Source of the DNA: Steromphala cineraria
Taxonomy: Eukaryota; Mollusca; Gastropoda; Trochida; Trochidae
Assembly: GCA_916613615.1 (NCBI GenBank)
Contig: OU744736.1
Span: 930,001 to 994,000, forward strand
Direction of reading: 5' to 3'
DNA: 64,000 bases
The translations under genes and the position numbers were made by a program. Each line of letters opens with the position of its first letter. The first letter of the stretch is position 1. The notes beneath the pieces are model-generated. The model made no database searches, had not been told where the DNA came from, and worked only from the letters and a program-made list of their open reading frames with translations. Positions 13,340 through 25,358 of the stretch are shown here, piece by piece.

Positions 13340-15326
13340 TTTGTGCTATCAAATCATCTCCAATGTTAGTTAATACGTGTAAATATACACTAAATGATCG
13401 ATATTCGATCATTATCTAAGATGTGGTTTTACTTAAACTATATAGGACAAGAATTTCTCAAGGTTGTGCTTCACTGATTGCTAAAGCCATGGTCAAGTAT
13501 ACTGCAACATATATCATTCTGATAAGATACCTGTAATCAAACACTGAAATGTACGTGCCCTCTTCAAGGCTTAATATCTGAAGGATTTTACTGATTTAAA
13601 GACCTCTGAAATTAAAATCGTGACACACATACTTTCTCCTCGCTTATCTATTGACGATGATAGAACACAAATATAGCGGGTGTTTGCATAGGATATCCAA
13701 CTACGAAAGATTGTTGTCACAGCATACAGAACCTTGATAACACTGTGAAAATTCACCACTGTAAATAGAATGCTCAATCAAAGTAAAAATTGAGAGTCGA
13801 ACGTGAATTTGACTGTGCTTATTTGTTAAAGTATATGCATATGTAGCGTTCTATTACTAGATCACATATTTCCTAAAGATCAGCATTGTCAATGTGACCG
13901 TTTTTAAATTGAAGAAATACATTATGCTAAATTGCAAACACTAAACTGGAAACCCAGAATTATTGAAACGGTTGCTGGAACAGTTTTTGAAATTATGAAA
14001 TTTATATAATGTTTATAGAACATAGGACGAACGGGGTTAAACGACATATAGATAGATTACGCTCAAAAGTTTTTTTTATATTAGATCATACTGTTGTAGG
14101 ACTTTATAATAAAGGCCGCTTTGAGCCAAAGATATTGAGAATGGGGAGATCAATGATCGAATCGTAACCTCACCCTTCTATTGATATTCGTTATCATTCA
14201 ACAAACCGCATATATCAATTTCGACATTCATTGTCATAGACGGACAGTTTTCTAATTTTTTTTCTAAAGGTTGTCAAGTCCTTTCAAACCTACAATGGCA
14301 GCTAATGGCCAAATGGCTGTATTACATTGTGTAGTTGTTATCTGCAAGTTGACTCATAGGTACCTTCACGGAGGAACGCAATAACCACGTGTTATTGTTG
14401 TTAAGGATCAAAACAAAGACAAGAGCGATACTTCCGCCTTGCTATCTGTATGTAATCAATGCTCTATACTTCAATGACGTAAGGTTGCTGTGTTAACCTG
14501 GCTTTTTCTAAAACACATTACTTAAAATTATGTTAAAGTCAAAATACTGATAGACAAAGTAGTTCACATCGAATAATGCACATTCCCCCTTTAAATAATT
14601 CCTCCTTCTAGTTGACATAAATGTCTCATTGATATAGATAATTCTTTGAACATTGCTATATCATTTTCTCCACAATCATATGTATTTCTCTCTACAATCA
14701 TTGCGTCATTCTGTCCACAATCATATATCGTTCTCTCTAAATAAATTTTATCTACATAATCAAACATCATTTATTTGGTTGTATCTACCTATCTTTTGAT
14801 ATCATTCACTTATTTGATATATGTTTCCTTTGGTTGATACCATCTTACATGCAATATATGGCTCTCTCTTAATGGACATAATTATTATCGTTTATATATA
14901 TCAAACTATTTAGTTTTTTTCTGAATTCTTCCAAGTATCGTTCCCTCGTTTTTTCGTATTATCATATCAGTCTTCAGTCAATATGTTTCTTGTCCATCAA
15001 TCTTATCTTATGAACAAATTACTCTATTTTCTGTATCATTTTCTTTATTCGTAGATTTCATTCAATCCTCAATCCTTTGTTAGATATTATATCAGATATT
15101 CTTCCTTTCCATTAGTAAACATCATTCTTTTCTTTGACACACACAATTGTTTCCTTTCCCTCACATCATTTTTCTTCTTTAATACGATGATCTTAATCGT
15201 GTGATAAAGTTTGTCATCAAAATGTTCCACTATCGATTGTTTTTTAGAAATATGTTTGGACAAACAATGTCAACACCTCTCCCTTCTCTTACTGTAACGC
15301 GAGACTAACGAGGGTATTGTTTACAG
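13340..15326. other. Non-coding stretch with a pyrimidine-rich, weakly periodic segment
   Basis: No gene supported. From about 14590 to 15180 the plus strand is strongly T/C-rich. At 14650-14760 the phrase tccacaatcatat/ctacaatcatt followed by 'gttctctct'-like text recurs about every 38 bases, a degraded minisatellite. The remainder is AT-rich filler. Confidence 0.4.
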
Positions 15327-15638
15327 GTAGAAACCACTTGTCCTCCTTCTTCCACTGACCCACCTGCTGTGTACCTGGACAATATCACCTGTAGCGTTAC
15401 CTTGGTGACCACACTAAGTCTTTACCAGGGATACACCGGTACCATCAGAGATCCCCAATATATTGGGTTGTCATCGATTGTAAGAGACGTTGATGAAAAA
15501 ATTTCCTTCAATAATTATACAAATCAAATTTGTTGGCTTCATAAAAATATTCGTCCCTTATGTGTGATGGAATATACTGTTATTGACCCCGCATATAACT
15601 ACGAGTTAAAACAATTGGTTTATGTACAAGGTGTATAA
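15327..15638 (+). CDS. Possible terminal coding exon, secreted-type, function unknown
   Basis: A frame open from a plausible acceptor (ttgtttacag, AG at 15325-15326) to TAA at 15636-15638, 103 codons. It begins VETTCPPSSTDPPAVYLD. The encoded segment has four cysteines, several N-glycosylation sequons (NIT, NYT) and no membrane span, which would suit an extracellular protein. I recognise no family. No upstream exon with matching phase was found on the plus strand, so this may be a gene fragment or chance. It lies tail-to-head with a possible signal-peptide exon on the opposite strand (15685-15748). Confidence 0.3.
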   Translation, partial: VETTCPPSSTDPPAVYLDNITCSVTLVTTLSLYQGYTGTIRDPQYIGLSSIVRDVDEKISFNNYTNQICWLHKNIRPLCVMEYTVIDPAYNYELKQLVYVQGV

Positions 15639-15684
15639 ACGAACACTCACGACAAATGGATAAACACCGAGTTATAAAACTCAC

Positions 15685-15748
15685 CTGAGCAAATGACAGG
15701 TGTGAGATGAAAGACCATCATCACAGGTAGAAACAGGGTCGCTTTCAT
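15685..15748 (-). CDS. Possible first exon encoding a signal peptide
   Basis: On the minus strand an ATG (15748-15746) opens a 21-codon stretch, MKATLFLPVMMVFHL then TPVICS. This is a textbook secretory signal: a short basic start, a hydrophobic core, and small residues at a likely cleavage site. It ends at a good donor, CTCAG|GTGAGT, in phase 1. The next exon should lie at lower coordinates. I could not identify it; minus-strand frames of 15327-15640 contain stops. It may be an orphan first exon of a secreted-protein gene. Confidence 0.35.
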
Positions 15749-15752
15749 CTTG

Positions 15753-16386
15753 CCGACTCACTAACGCTGTCACATTTAGTAGAATGTTTGTGTTTCGAGG
15801 AGTCCCTCTCTCGATCAGTCACCCATAACCATGGTCAGATTAGATGTTGATATCAAACCCGCTTCTAATCACTGGAGGGTGAACCAGGTATAGTACATTC
15901 ATACCTGGCGAACTCCATATGTTCTGTCAGTGCATGAGTAGGCATTTCCTTATAGTCTACGCTGTAAGAGAAAAGGGAGGTAACTCGTGCTGGCTAACTT
16001 GGCTGGGTGGATAAAAGGAAAAGTTGATCGATAAGAGGGAATGAGTAAGATTACATTTAAATATTTTTTATCAATGAGTTCTATGCATAATGGAGTTGAT
16101 AGCAATGGAGTAGTGTTGATATTGATCAATATGCTTACATAATGTGAAGTTCGGAATATAACCCGGATACAAACTTCATTTGTCATTGTGAAATATTCTG
16201 TTCATATGACTAAATGAAAAGCCTTCTTTACTATGAATAAGTCCGGTTTATATTTGCATGACACGTAGAAGTGGTATATTATTTTGATTCAGTTATTTGG
16301 TTAAAACTTTTTATTTATGATTCGATAATGTATCAGTCTATTTTGTCTATTCATACAAATCTTACTTATTATCTTCGCATGTAAGC
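15753..16386. other. Non-coding stretch; nothing recognised
   Basis: No credible open frame or repeat. The minus-strand open frame of 78 codons near 15950-16186 has no supporting motif. Confidence 0.4.
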
Positions 16387-16749
16387 TTAAAGGGGCAGTA
16401 GCACGTTTTAGGGGGAATATAGGGTGATGTAAGGAAAATGAAAATTAATGATTTCAATTGAAAGACAATGTATTTAAACTAAATGGAGCAGTAATAATTC
16501 CAATATATAACGTTAAGTTTAGCCATGCGATTCCTTTTCTTACAAAAAATGAATTAAAGGTGTTCACAAAAAAATGGCCGCCAATGGATTTTATGTGAAT
16601 CTCCATTCTTTGTCCTCTGACTATGGATGATTGACTTGTGTAATGAGATTTTTTACACTGTCAAAATAATACATTGAGCATTCACTTACAATTATCAGTG
16701 AGAAATTCAAATTATAAAATTATCAAAAAACGTGCTACTGCCCCTTTAA
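16387..16749. mobile_element. TTAA-type MITE, copy B (intact ends)
   Basis: The 355-bp unit 16391-16745 is flanked on both sides by TTAA (16387-16390 and 16746-16749). It starts aggggcagtagcacgtttta and ends aacgtgctactgcccct, giving near-perfect inverted ends. There is no coding capacity. The central 'aatggccgccaatgg' block is shared, in the opposite orientation, with copy C, and in a more diverged form with copy D. This is the best-preserved copy here and defines the family. Confidence 0.88.
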
Positions 16750-17160
16750 ACTGTTAGTTAGATTTAATGATTTCCAGGTTGTGGTTCTTTTTGCTTTTGA
16801 ATTGACCCAAAGTTATAAGAAAATATTAAAACAAGAAAACAGATAAGACCATATGCCGAGTAGACAAGAAATAACAAATATAACCTGCATTTCTGGAGAC
16901 GATCTTTGCTTAAATCAGTGTTGATAAGATAAATAGAATTATCTTTATAATCATAATGAATGTTGATCAGTTATAATGAATGCTTTGTTTCAGATATATT
17001 AAAAATTATGATTTTCTTTTCTTTTGATTAATTCCCATGCATGCCTGAAGAATACAAGAATATTAAAATCATACATATCATACATACAATTAGTCTTCTG
17101 AAGTTGTACAACACTGTCAGAGTATTATTTATTACAAATTATTTTAATAAAATACACAAA

Positions 17161-17185
17161 TGACAGACAGACAGACAGACAGACA
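17161..17185. repeat. (GACA)n microsatellite at a LINE 3' end
   Basis: About six tetranucleotide units. Read on the minus strand it is a (TGTC)n tail directly after the LINE remnant at 17200-17680, which is how several LINE clades terminate. Confidence 0.85.
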
Positions 17186-17680
17186 AACTTTTTTCAGAAT
17201 TAAAGGCCTCATGGCCCAGATTACATCAAAAGAGCCGTAAAACAGATACGGTGTGGTGTAAAAAAAAAATCATTTAAATATCTGAGTTTTCTTAAAAAAG
17301 AGCGCAACATTTTTCAAAAGTGATACATCCTTGCTAGATATTAAATTATAAAGATTCATTCTTGTAGGATGGTTGATATAATATGAAGGCACATACAATT
17401 TTCTAAGATTTTCATAATATGGACATATGAGAATAACATGATATTCATCTTGAATCTCTTTTAAACAACAGCGAGTGCAAGTTAAATCATGTATGTTATT
17501 ATCACATAGTCTAAACTTCTGTACTTGAAGATTATGAGACTGACATCATATTTTAACAATTAACCTCTTAATATCTTTAGGTACAACATCAGTGCATATA
17601 TATGCTTCAGCCTCAAAGACAGACTTAATTGATACTTAATACACAAATGATTGACCTAACAAAGCACTTAAAATCATAGT
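17186..17680 (-). pseudogene. LINE ORF2 C-terminal remnant with zinc-knuckle motif
   Basis: Minus-strand translation of about 17640-17265 contains the classic LINE C-terminal pattern. 'HNLQVQKFRL' is followed by CTRCCLKEIQDEYHVILICP (C-x2-C-C, then E-Y-H, then I-C-P), then YYENLRKLYVPSYY and a helical tail NVALFFKKTQIFK. The E-I-x-D-E-x-H...C-P spacing is what identifies it. A TGA lies upstream of CQSHNLQ, so it is inactive. The 3' end abuts a (TGTC)n tail at 17185. Everything upstream of the zinc-knuckle region is missing or too decayed to read. Confidence 0.75.
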
Positions 17681-17689
17681 GATACAATG

Positions 17690-19079
17690 TCAGCTTTGTT
17701 ACTTCTAAAACAGAAAATCTACACATCATGGTAATCACATCTTTAAAGTTTCATTACATAATCTATGAATAGCATATGTAATCTGTATATGATTGTTCAT
17801 TAAGAAAATATGTTCACAAAAATGGAACTATATATGTGATGATAATGTGTGAGAACTCATGTTACCGTGGATGAGACAATGTACTACACTAAAAGAAAAT
17901 AGTATCAATCTAGATTTATAACGCTGCACGTATTACGTAAAATAGTTATCTTTTTTTTTGCTGCCAAAAGTAATGAATATTGTGGAGATTAAAAAAGTCA
18001 AATATACATAAAATGGAACCTGTAGTTGTAATCCAGGTCGTTCCCGAATCGAAACATTTTGTGTCATATGGATGGTTACCTTTTTACTCAATCACTCATG
18101 GGAAATAAACAATATTATAATACATCGTAGCTAACCTTTGCTACCTTTATAAATTAACACCTAATCACATGATTGTTGCACTAGTTTTCCATGCTCTGAG
18201 GAAACTTTTGTTCAGCACTTGTATGCCTGCGTGTGGGTAGCAAGTTCTGAGTTAGTCGCAGTTACCTCCCTTGTGTTATGTTCCAGTAAGTAAATCGATA
18301 GGTACGCACTGTACTGGAGCTTGGCCATTTATCATGGATATTTTTACTGAAGGACTGTTTATATTTAATATCCCATATTACTTAATGTTCAAATTGTTGT
18401 ATTTACTATATTTGTTTTGTTTTAAGATAGTGATCTAACTTTTTTCATATAATTATATTAACTTGTATTTGATGTTAACTAGAAAAGAACCATGTCAGAA
18501 TTTGCCCATGATTGAACTATGAATTCTCTTTTGATTTGTACTTTTAGAAACGAAAAGTATAAATAGAAATAAATAAAAATGAAGCCGCTTGATATATATT
18601 CCGTTGCAATGAGGCAACATATATTTCTTAATTTTGAACAGAAGCTAATTATTGAGTACGTAAATAACTCTCATTCGTTAGTCTTACATGTGTTTCTGAT
18701 AGGAGACTAGAGAATTGAAAATATTGATATTGAAACTTTCATTCAGAACAATATAGAAAATAGTTTGTTATTAATTTGTTATGTTTATAAAAGTCGATTT
18801 GTACTGTACATTCCAAATTGTTCATTCCAAGTAAAATGCTTTCAACAGTAGACAATTGTTATGGATCGTTTTATTGTTACACCATGACAATCGGTTATCA
18901 CTTCGTGACATTTAATTACAGCTACTGTTTGTTAAGTCCACTCCTATATTTACCATAGTTTTAACTGAAGCCTTAAGGTCTTATAAGGGTAATAGTCATA
19001 CATGGTTGCCAAGATTCAGAAGATACTATCGAAATACCAACGATAGAATTTAACTGATTGTATATACATGTACATAGAG
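17690..19079. other. Non-coding AT-rich stretch; nothing recognised
   Basis: No credible exon or RNA gene. It contains only short homopolymer runs, such as a T-run near 17950. Confidence 0.4.
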
Positions 19080-19223
19080 GTTATCATGCGAGTGTGTTTT
19101 GGGATCGTAAATATCCTGCATTAGGAATAAACATTGTATTTTGCGAGCCTTGGCGAGCTAAATACATAGTGTTTATTCCTAATGCAGGATATTTACGATC
19201 CCAAAACACACGAGCATGATAAC
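19080..19223. repeat. Long near-perfect palindrome (hairpin MITE-like), 144 bp
   Basis: Arms of about 60 bp are nearly perfectly complementary: gttatcatgcgagtgtgttt at the left, and the matching arm ending aacacacgagcatgataac at the right. The arms include atcctgcattaggaataaac and its complement. The loop contains gcgagccttggcgagc, itself partly symmetric. No target duplication is obvious. It resembles the palindromic tips of the 35-43 kb fold-back element in layout (long arms and a 'gcgag' centre) but not in arm sequence. Confidence 0.9.
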
Positions 19224-19420
19224 TTCTTTATCATACAATGTCATTTTAAAATTTAATTCGAAAAATGCCTGATAATACCATATTAATAGTTGAATTTTTT
19301 TTTTGAAGATTCGCGCATTGATATATGCAAATGAATAGAGCAATGACTCTGACGGTGAATTGACAAAATATAATTCCTCCTTATATATGCCATTTTTTGC
19401 CGTCTGTGTTATTTTGTTAC

Positions 19421-20945
19421 CCCAGCTAACACAGGACGTAGATACGACGTTGTAGGAAGGTCGTGTTTTGGTAACGTAGTTTTTGGACGTAGCTGGTACG
19501 TACTTCCGACGTAAAACATAACGTAATTTCTCAACGTTGTTCCGACGTTGTGTTCTACGTACTTATTACGTAACTATTATGTAGTATTGCGACGTCTAGT
19601 CTAACGTCCTCACAACGTCCTGATTACGAAGTTTTTACAGCACATAAATCAAGGAAAGTTATTGAGAAATATGAAAAATAAATCCACATTAACCCTTGAA
19701 ATACTAAAACGAGAGAGGACTTACAGTTATATTTGCCCAACGGTCTAGTGAAACCCTTTATTTTGGTTACGTTATTTTGATACGTATCTGAGACGTACTA
19801 AGTACGTGAAATATAACGTCATTCCCCAACGTTGTTACAACGACAGATTGTACGTACTTTTTACGTAACTTTAACATTGTTATGTCACGTAAAGTCTAAC
19901 GTCCTCACAACGTCCTGATAACGTTTACAGAAGGAAAACTATGCCAAAGTTTATGTAATCACAAAAGAAAGATGAATATATAATTAATTATATTTTTCAT
20001 TACATATTTATAAGTATTCGATATATTGATTTAATATGAACGTATATGATAAAAATCATTATATATCAAATAATCCCATACACAAATCATGGGATAAAAA
20101 CTTGTTTTTATTGAAAATCTGAAAACAGTCACATATTATATAATTATAGTCATAAATTCACAAATTTAAATAGATTAGTTATATAACTAATCGATCAGTA
20201 TCAACTCCTTAATGCCATTCTGATTGTTTTCAATAAGTTTTAAAAATATTAAGTTTGACTAATTGACTCGCGTCATTGTCCGGTTTTCGATCACAATAGC
20301 AAATCAAACCTTCTTAATGTTAGGCCTACTATAAAAAGTCGCTTAGTTTTAAAATGTGAGTTTCTTTCGACACTTGATACTTCCTGATCAAATTACACTG
20401 TTTATAAAGTTGGTCATAAGAATGGGACCCAACACAACTCACGGAGTTGCTCTCATGGTCTCAGTTTTGCAAGGCAACCACCAATCGCAATATATTTATA
20501 AACGCCAGGCAAATAGTCAATAAATATCAATCTTTCCTATTTCAGTTGCAACATTTTTTAGTTAATCGGGTACTTCCTTGTCTCGAATAGTTAGTTAGCC
20601 CACAACCATGCATTCTCACTTCAAGTCTTAAAATGTTTTCTTTAAACCCAGAAATCCGATAAAACTTTGATTAATGAAATACAAAATATTTCAGTCGTAA
20701 GAACAGTAATGATTTATTCTCATTCAATTATAGAGTCCGAACTGATAGTTACATCACTTATGTTTTGTAAGTTTAGCTTGCTTGATCTCTCCATTCGATT
20801 ATAAATACAATGAAATATTGTCTATCAAGGAAAACACGCAAAGATAAAGAATATTCAACATATCGCTACGGTTACGTTGTCACGACGTCCTCAGAACGTA
20901 ATTCATATGTCAAGACGTCCTCACAACGTCCTAGCGACGTGAGCT
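19421..20945. repeat. Left subterminal acgt-rich repeats
   Basis: About 19440-19640 and 19735-19930 are direct diverged repeats, both ending 'gtctaacgtcctcacaacgt' and then cctgat. A shorter relative is at 20870-20945 (gacgtcctcacaacgtccta). They match the right-end repeats at 27868-28229 in motif content and inverted orientation. Confidence 0.7.
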
Positions 20946-21380
20946 AGGCATATCTTTTCTCTGTGTAGGCCTAATTGAATTTTTTCTTGTTAATCATTGT
21001 TATATTTTACTAGTTCATGCGTTCCGACATAAAAAGATTAAATAGCCCTGGCCTTTAAAACACAATAGGCCTAAGGCCCCAAATTAATTAAAATTTTAGA
21101 ATAGATTGATGACAATTGAATGTGATTAATAAATAAGATTTAAGGATTTTGCTAAATGTGGAGGTAATATCTTAGATTTGATTAGGTAAAGTTAAGATTT
21201 GTAATTCAATGATGCATTACTTTTTATAATGTTTGAACACAATACTCTTCTTGAATAAATAAAATAATATAAAGCTTGCTGACTTGTGGACTTGGAAATC
21301 TATTTTTGTCTTTACGCGCCAACACAAATCCTCTGACGTCATCATTTTTAGTTATGACGTCATTATCGTCGCCATGTTTG

Positions 21381-22022
21381 ATGTCGCGTAAACTTGAAGA
21401 GTCGCTACACGCAAGACAGTGTTTTTCTAATTTACCGGCAAAGGATTTACTTTCCCTATCGAAGGTAAGTACCCAATATCGTTAAAACATTATGTCAGTA
21501 AAGAAAGTTTAAATGAAGCTTTGAATACCTGAGTGTTATTTCAACAAAAGCATTCGAAACATATTAGAGTAGCCGATGTAACTTGAATTTTAAAGATTGC
21601 AGTCACCGTACAGTACAATTCACTACAATTCAGGCTGAAAGTACGTGTACTGTACATTTCGTTTCTATTCTATTCAATTTTTTATCATCTACATTCACTG
21701 TAATTTATGTTTAAGTTCGAATCGACAATAACCGATTTACGGTATTCATGCATTTATTATGTAAAATCCTGTGACAAAGGCACTAGAAAGAAAACACGGA
21801 CAAACTCCTCACCGCGAACCGCATTGCTCAACACTGACTTGTATGACGTTGTTTCGTCACATGAGTAGTGAGGAGTTTGGAAACTATTTGATCATTGACG
21901 ATCAGCTGTTTCAAAGTTCACTCGGTACAAGCTTGTTTGTTTTGATAATTGCAAGCCTCGTTTTGCTAGCAATGCTCAAAACACTACAGTTTATTCACAC
22001 AAGTATTCTTGTATCATCGTAA
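21381..22022 (+). CDS. Possible two-exon captured gene fragment inside the transposon
   Basis: Exon-like segment 1, 21381-21464, reads MSRKLEESLHARQ then CFSNLPAKDLLSLSK and ends at a consensus donor, AAG|GTAAGT, in phase 0. Two TGACGTCAT (CRE-like) sites lie 30-60 bp upstream, as in a promoter. Segment 2, 21780-22022, begins after an AG and runs 80 codons to TAA. It includes a hydrophobic stretch, LGTSLFVLIIASLVLLAML, that could span a membrane. The phases are compatible, but the polypyrimidine tract before 21780 is poor. No family is recognised. It could be a host gene piece carried by the element, or chance. Confidence 0.22.
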
Positions 22023-22315
22023 AATTTCTAAAACGTACGTTGATACAGTCACTTGAGGCTTATTTGCGGTGTTTTCACAGACTTTCAGACAGTTTAGCAG
22101 ACCGTGCCAGTTATATTCGGACGTAGACCGAAACTTCTTCTTCTTCCAAGTATAGTAGTATCCTTCATATGTGAAGATTTTTACCACTTCTGTGTGTGCG
22201 CTGCGTTGCAGATATTTACAGTGAGGTTAAAAAAAGTTTTGGTGATTAAATAACAGATTGTGACACTAGCCCTGGCCTAAATGTTGGCAAGGAGCTACAT
22301 GTAGCTGTCACAACG

Positions 22316-25300
22316 TCACCCCTACTACACTGAGTAAGGTAACTGCAGTTACCTTCTCAAAAAATGGCGGAACAGCAAAACATCGCTGATTGTGACTTTT
22401 CTTCAAATGCATTTCACAACAATACAAGGTTATTTTCAGTCATATAATCTATGCGCATGTCTTGGGCATGTATCAAAGATTCATTAGATGATGTGTCACC
22501 ATTCGTAGAGTGTGTAAATAAATCACAATCTTTGTTTTAAAAACTCAAGCGAGAGTAAGGTAACTCGGTTATGTGGAGTAAGGTAATTGTTAGAAGAATT
22601 GAAACATTGAGAAAGGTAACTGTAAAATTATCTTTTCTCCAACGTGATAGCATGAATAATGACTAATGATACATATCATTTACACTGATGAAGTTCTACA
22701 CAAGAAATGATGTATAGGTATTTCAAAATGATATCCTCGTAAAAATCACCTTATTGTTATAAAACATTCATCTTTTTTTGTATAGGGAGCACCTCAATAG
22801 ATATCAAATAAAATGATTTATATGTAACACAACATTTTTACACCTTAGAATAGCATTATTTTTTAGGGATGAGCGCAACATCGTCTTTTTACATTGTTTA
22901 AGCTACTCAAAAATATGTAATCTATTCATTATTGATAAATTTGACTTATAAAACAAATTAGATAAGCTTGGACAAACAAAAGACAACAAACAAACAATGC
23001 AAATTGTTTAATAAATGCAGGTTAGTCTATCTGAACGATAAGCAATATTGTATTGTATATATAAATGAAAGGATCATACTTTGTACAAAAGTTTTTTTTA
23101 CAAAACAGGATAAATGAACCAAACAAAAACAAAACCGTCATAATTAATGTGTACCTTGCATGATTGTCTCATCCTGTGTTTCAAAAACGTGTAATTGTGA
23201 TGATATATTTACAAAGAAAGATAAACAATTACAATCAATATTTATAACCAAATCCAGGTAATAGCTTTCAGAGCTCATATCAGTGTGTTGCCGATTTATT
23301 GATTCCTTTCATTCATTCACTATTCTTATTCATTTATATTTGACACTGGCGATTAAAAACGGACCTAATTAAGGCACTTCCATTCACTCGCTCATTCTCA
23401 TTGTAAGTGCACAATTGTATATGTAATCCAAAGTCAATATCAGAACGTGTTATAGATTTGATTAGGCCTATATTAAAACAGTGCTATTAACTTAACAAGT
23501 TTAAGTGTTAAAGCGATCATGCATTTTGTTAAATTTAAATGTATGTCTATTTTAATGTATTTATAAATTTCTCGCCTTTGCTAATGAAGGAATCTGTGAA
23601 AACATAAAAATAACTAGAAAATGTGTCAACAAGAAATTGAGGCTTATTAATCCAAACAAACCAAAGTCACTTTGAAACGATATATTCAGTTTCTATCTAC
23701 ATTTTGCAAGCTGAAGAGTTTTTTTTACCCTTTCAAATCAAATAGATAACCTCTCTCGCAAGAACTAGACACATTATTTCAGTATTTAATTACGGTACTA
23801 ATTGTCTTAAAAACACATAGCTTGTTTCCGGCAGGCTGTAGATAATTATTGCGTAGTATGTCTTCAAGCCGCCCCAAGCCTGGAAAACAATTGCACATTG
23901 AACAAGAAACTACAGTGATATACGTTTTTTTATCATTTTTTATTTTGTTTCAAATATAACTATTTTGTTTGAATTTGATCGGCCCGTGATCGAAGAGATC
24001 GACCGTCGCATGCTCATAACGTTAAATACAAGACCGTTTAAGCTTATAATAAATATTGTGGTATCTAGGTCATGGGATTTTGTATTTGTCATTTTACATA
24101 TTTAAAATCGAATTGAGAAACAGACAGAACTTTACATATTATCCTATCCCGAATAGCAACCAGGTTTTGGACATTACTAGGCCTATTTATATATTTAGAG
24201 GGCCTAAAGTGTAGATTAAAATCATAAACATATGAGAATTTCATTTTATCAAGAAAAAGTGACTTTCACTTCAATAACATGTTCTTTCTTACATTTCTGG
24301 TCCTATACACTTCCCGATCTCTACAATACCCTCCGTGTTTGGTAATTGGGTATACATACCATATGCAACCATAACGTAAATTACACTACGTAAATTTAAA
24401 AGTAGGTTTTCTTCGAGTCAATTTTTTATGGCTACGTTGGAGCGGTCTTGTTTCCTTACAAGCAAACTTAAGAACTGTTTACATCTTAGGAAAATGATTT
24501 TAAGGACATTAATATTTACAAAAAATCTATAACGTGGATAACAAACATACGTCTACTCCTTAGAGGATATTTATGTCAGAAACACTAGCAACTATTTAAG
24601 ACTATTGCTTGGATTTTCTTTTTAATCACTTTACAACACAAGGAAAAGAACTGATATATACTTATGTTCCCTGCGACTATTCTTGTCTTGTTAAAGCTGA
24701 TTTAAAACCTATAACGTAAATTACATAAAAAAACAGCGACATTAATAAAATTACATTTTTGGAAAAGCTTAATAAGATAAGAATGTGTCATGTCCCAAGG
24801 CATTTAACGTTATTCTATAAATATGAGAAGTAAAATACTTGTATTGTTCAATATATTCAATAGCTTAAAATATTGATATAAAAGTACGACATAGTAACGT
24901 TGTATTTTTCGGTAATTCAATCTATTTACCAGGACAACATCATTTTTTGCTAATTGTGCACTTTCATCCAGAATGAGTGCAGTGCTTCCTGCAAAGGTCA
25001 ATAAGAATATTTGCATATTCATGGAAAAAGCACATTCCGAAACCCATCTCAGTTACCTTTCTCCCATCTTTAAGTTACCTTACTCATGTCACAAAATGTT
25101 TACCAAGTTACCTTACTCTCGCTTGAGTTTTTAAAACAAAGATTGTGATTTATTTACACACTCTATGAATGGTGACATATCATCTAATGAATCTTTGATA
25201 CATGCCCAAGACATGCGCATAGATTATATGACTGAAAATACCCTAGTATTGTTGTGAAATGCATTTGAAGAATGGTCACAATCAGCGATGTTTTGCTGTT

Positions 25301-25355
25301 CCGCCATTTTTTGAGAAGGTAACTGCAGTTACCTTACTCAGTGTAGTAGGGGTGA
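22316..25355. mobile_element. Long-TIR (fold-back) DNA transposon, 3.0 kb, nested
   Basis: Terminal inverted repeats of about 306 bp (22316-22622 and 25050-25355) are nearly identical. The outer ends are tcacccctactacactgag and ctcagtgtagtaggggtga. The trinucleotide acg flanks both sides (22313-22315 and 25356-25358), a candidate 3-bp target duplication. Each arm carries a perfect 20-bp palindrome, AAGGTAACTGCAGTTACCTT (22336-22355 and 25316-25335), and further gtaaggtaac motifs in direct orientation. The 2.4 kb between the arms has no long open frame, so the element is non-autonomous. It lies inside the 19421-28229 element, so it inserted later. Confidence 0.85.
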
Positions 25356-25358
25356 ACG

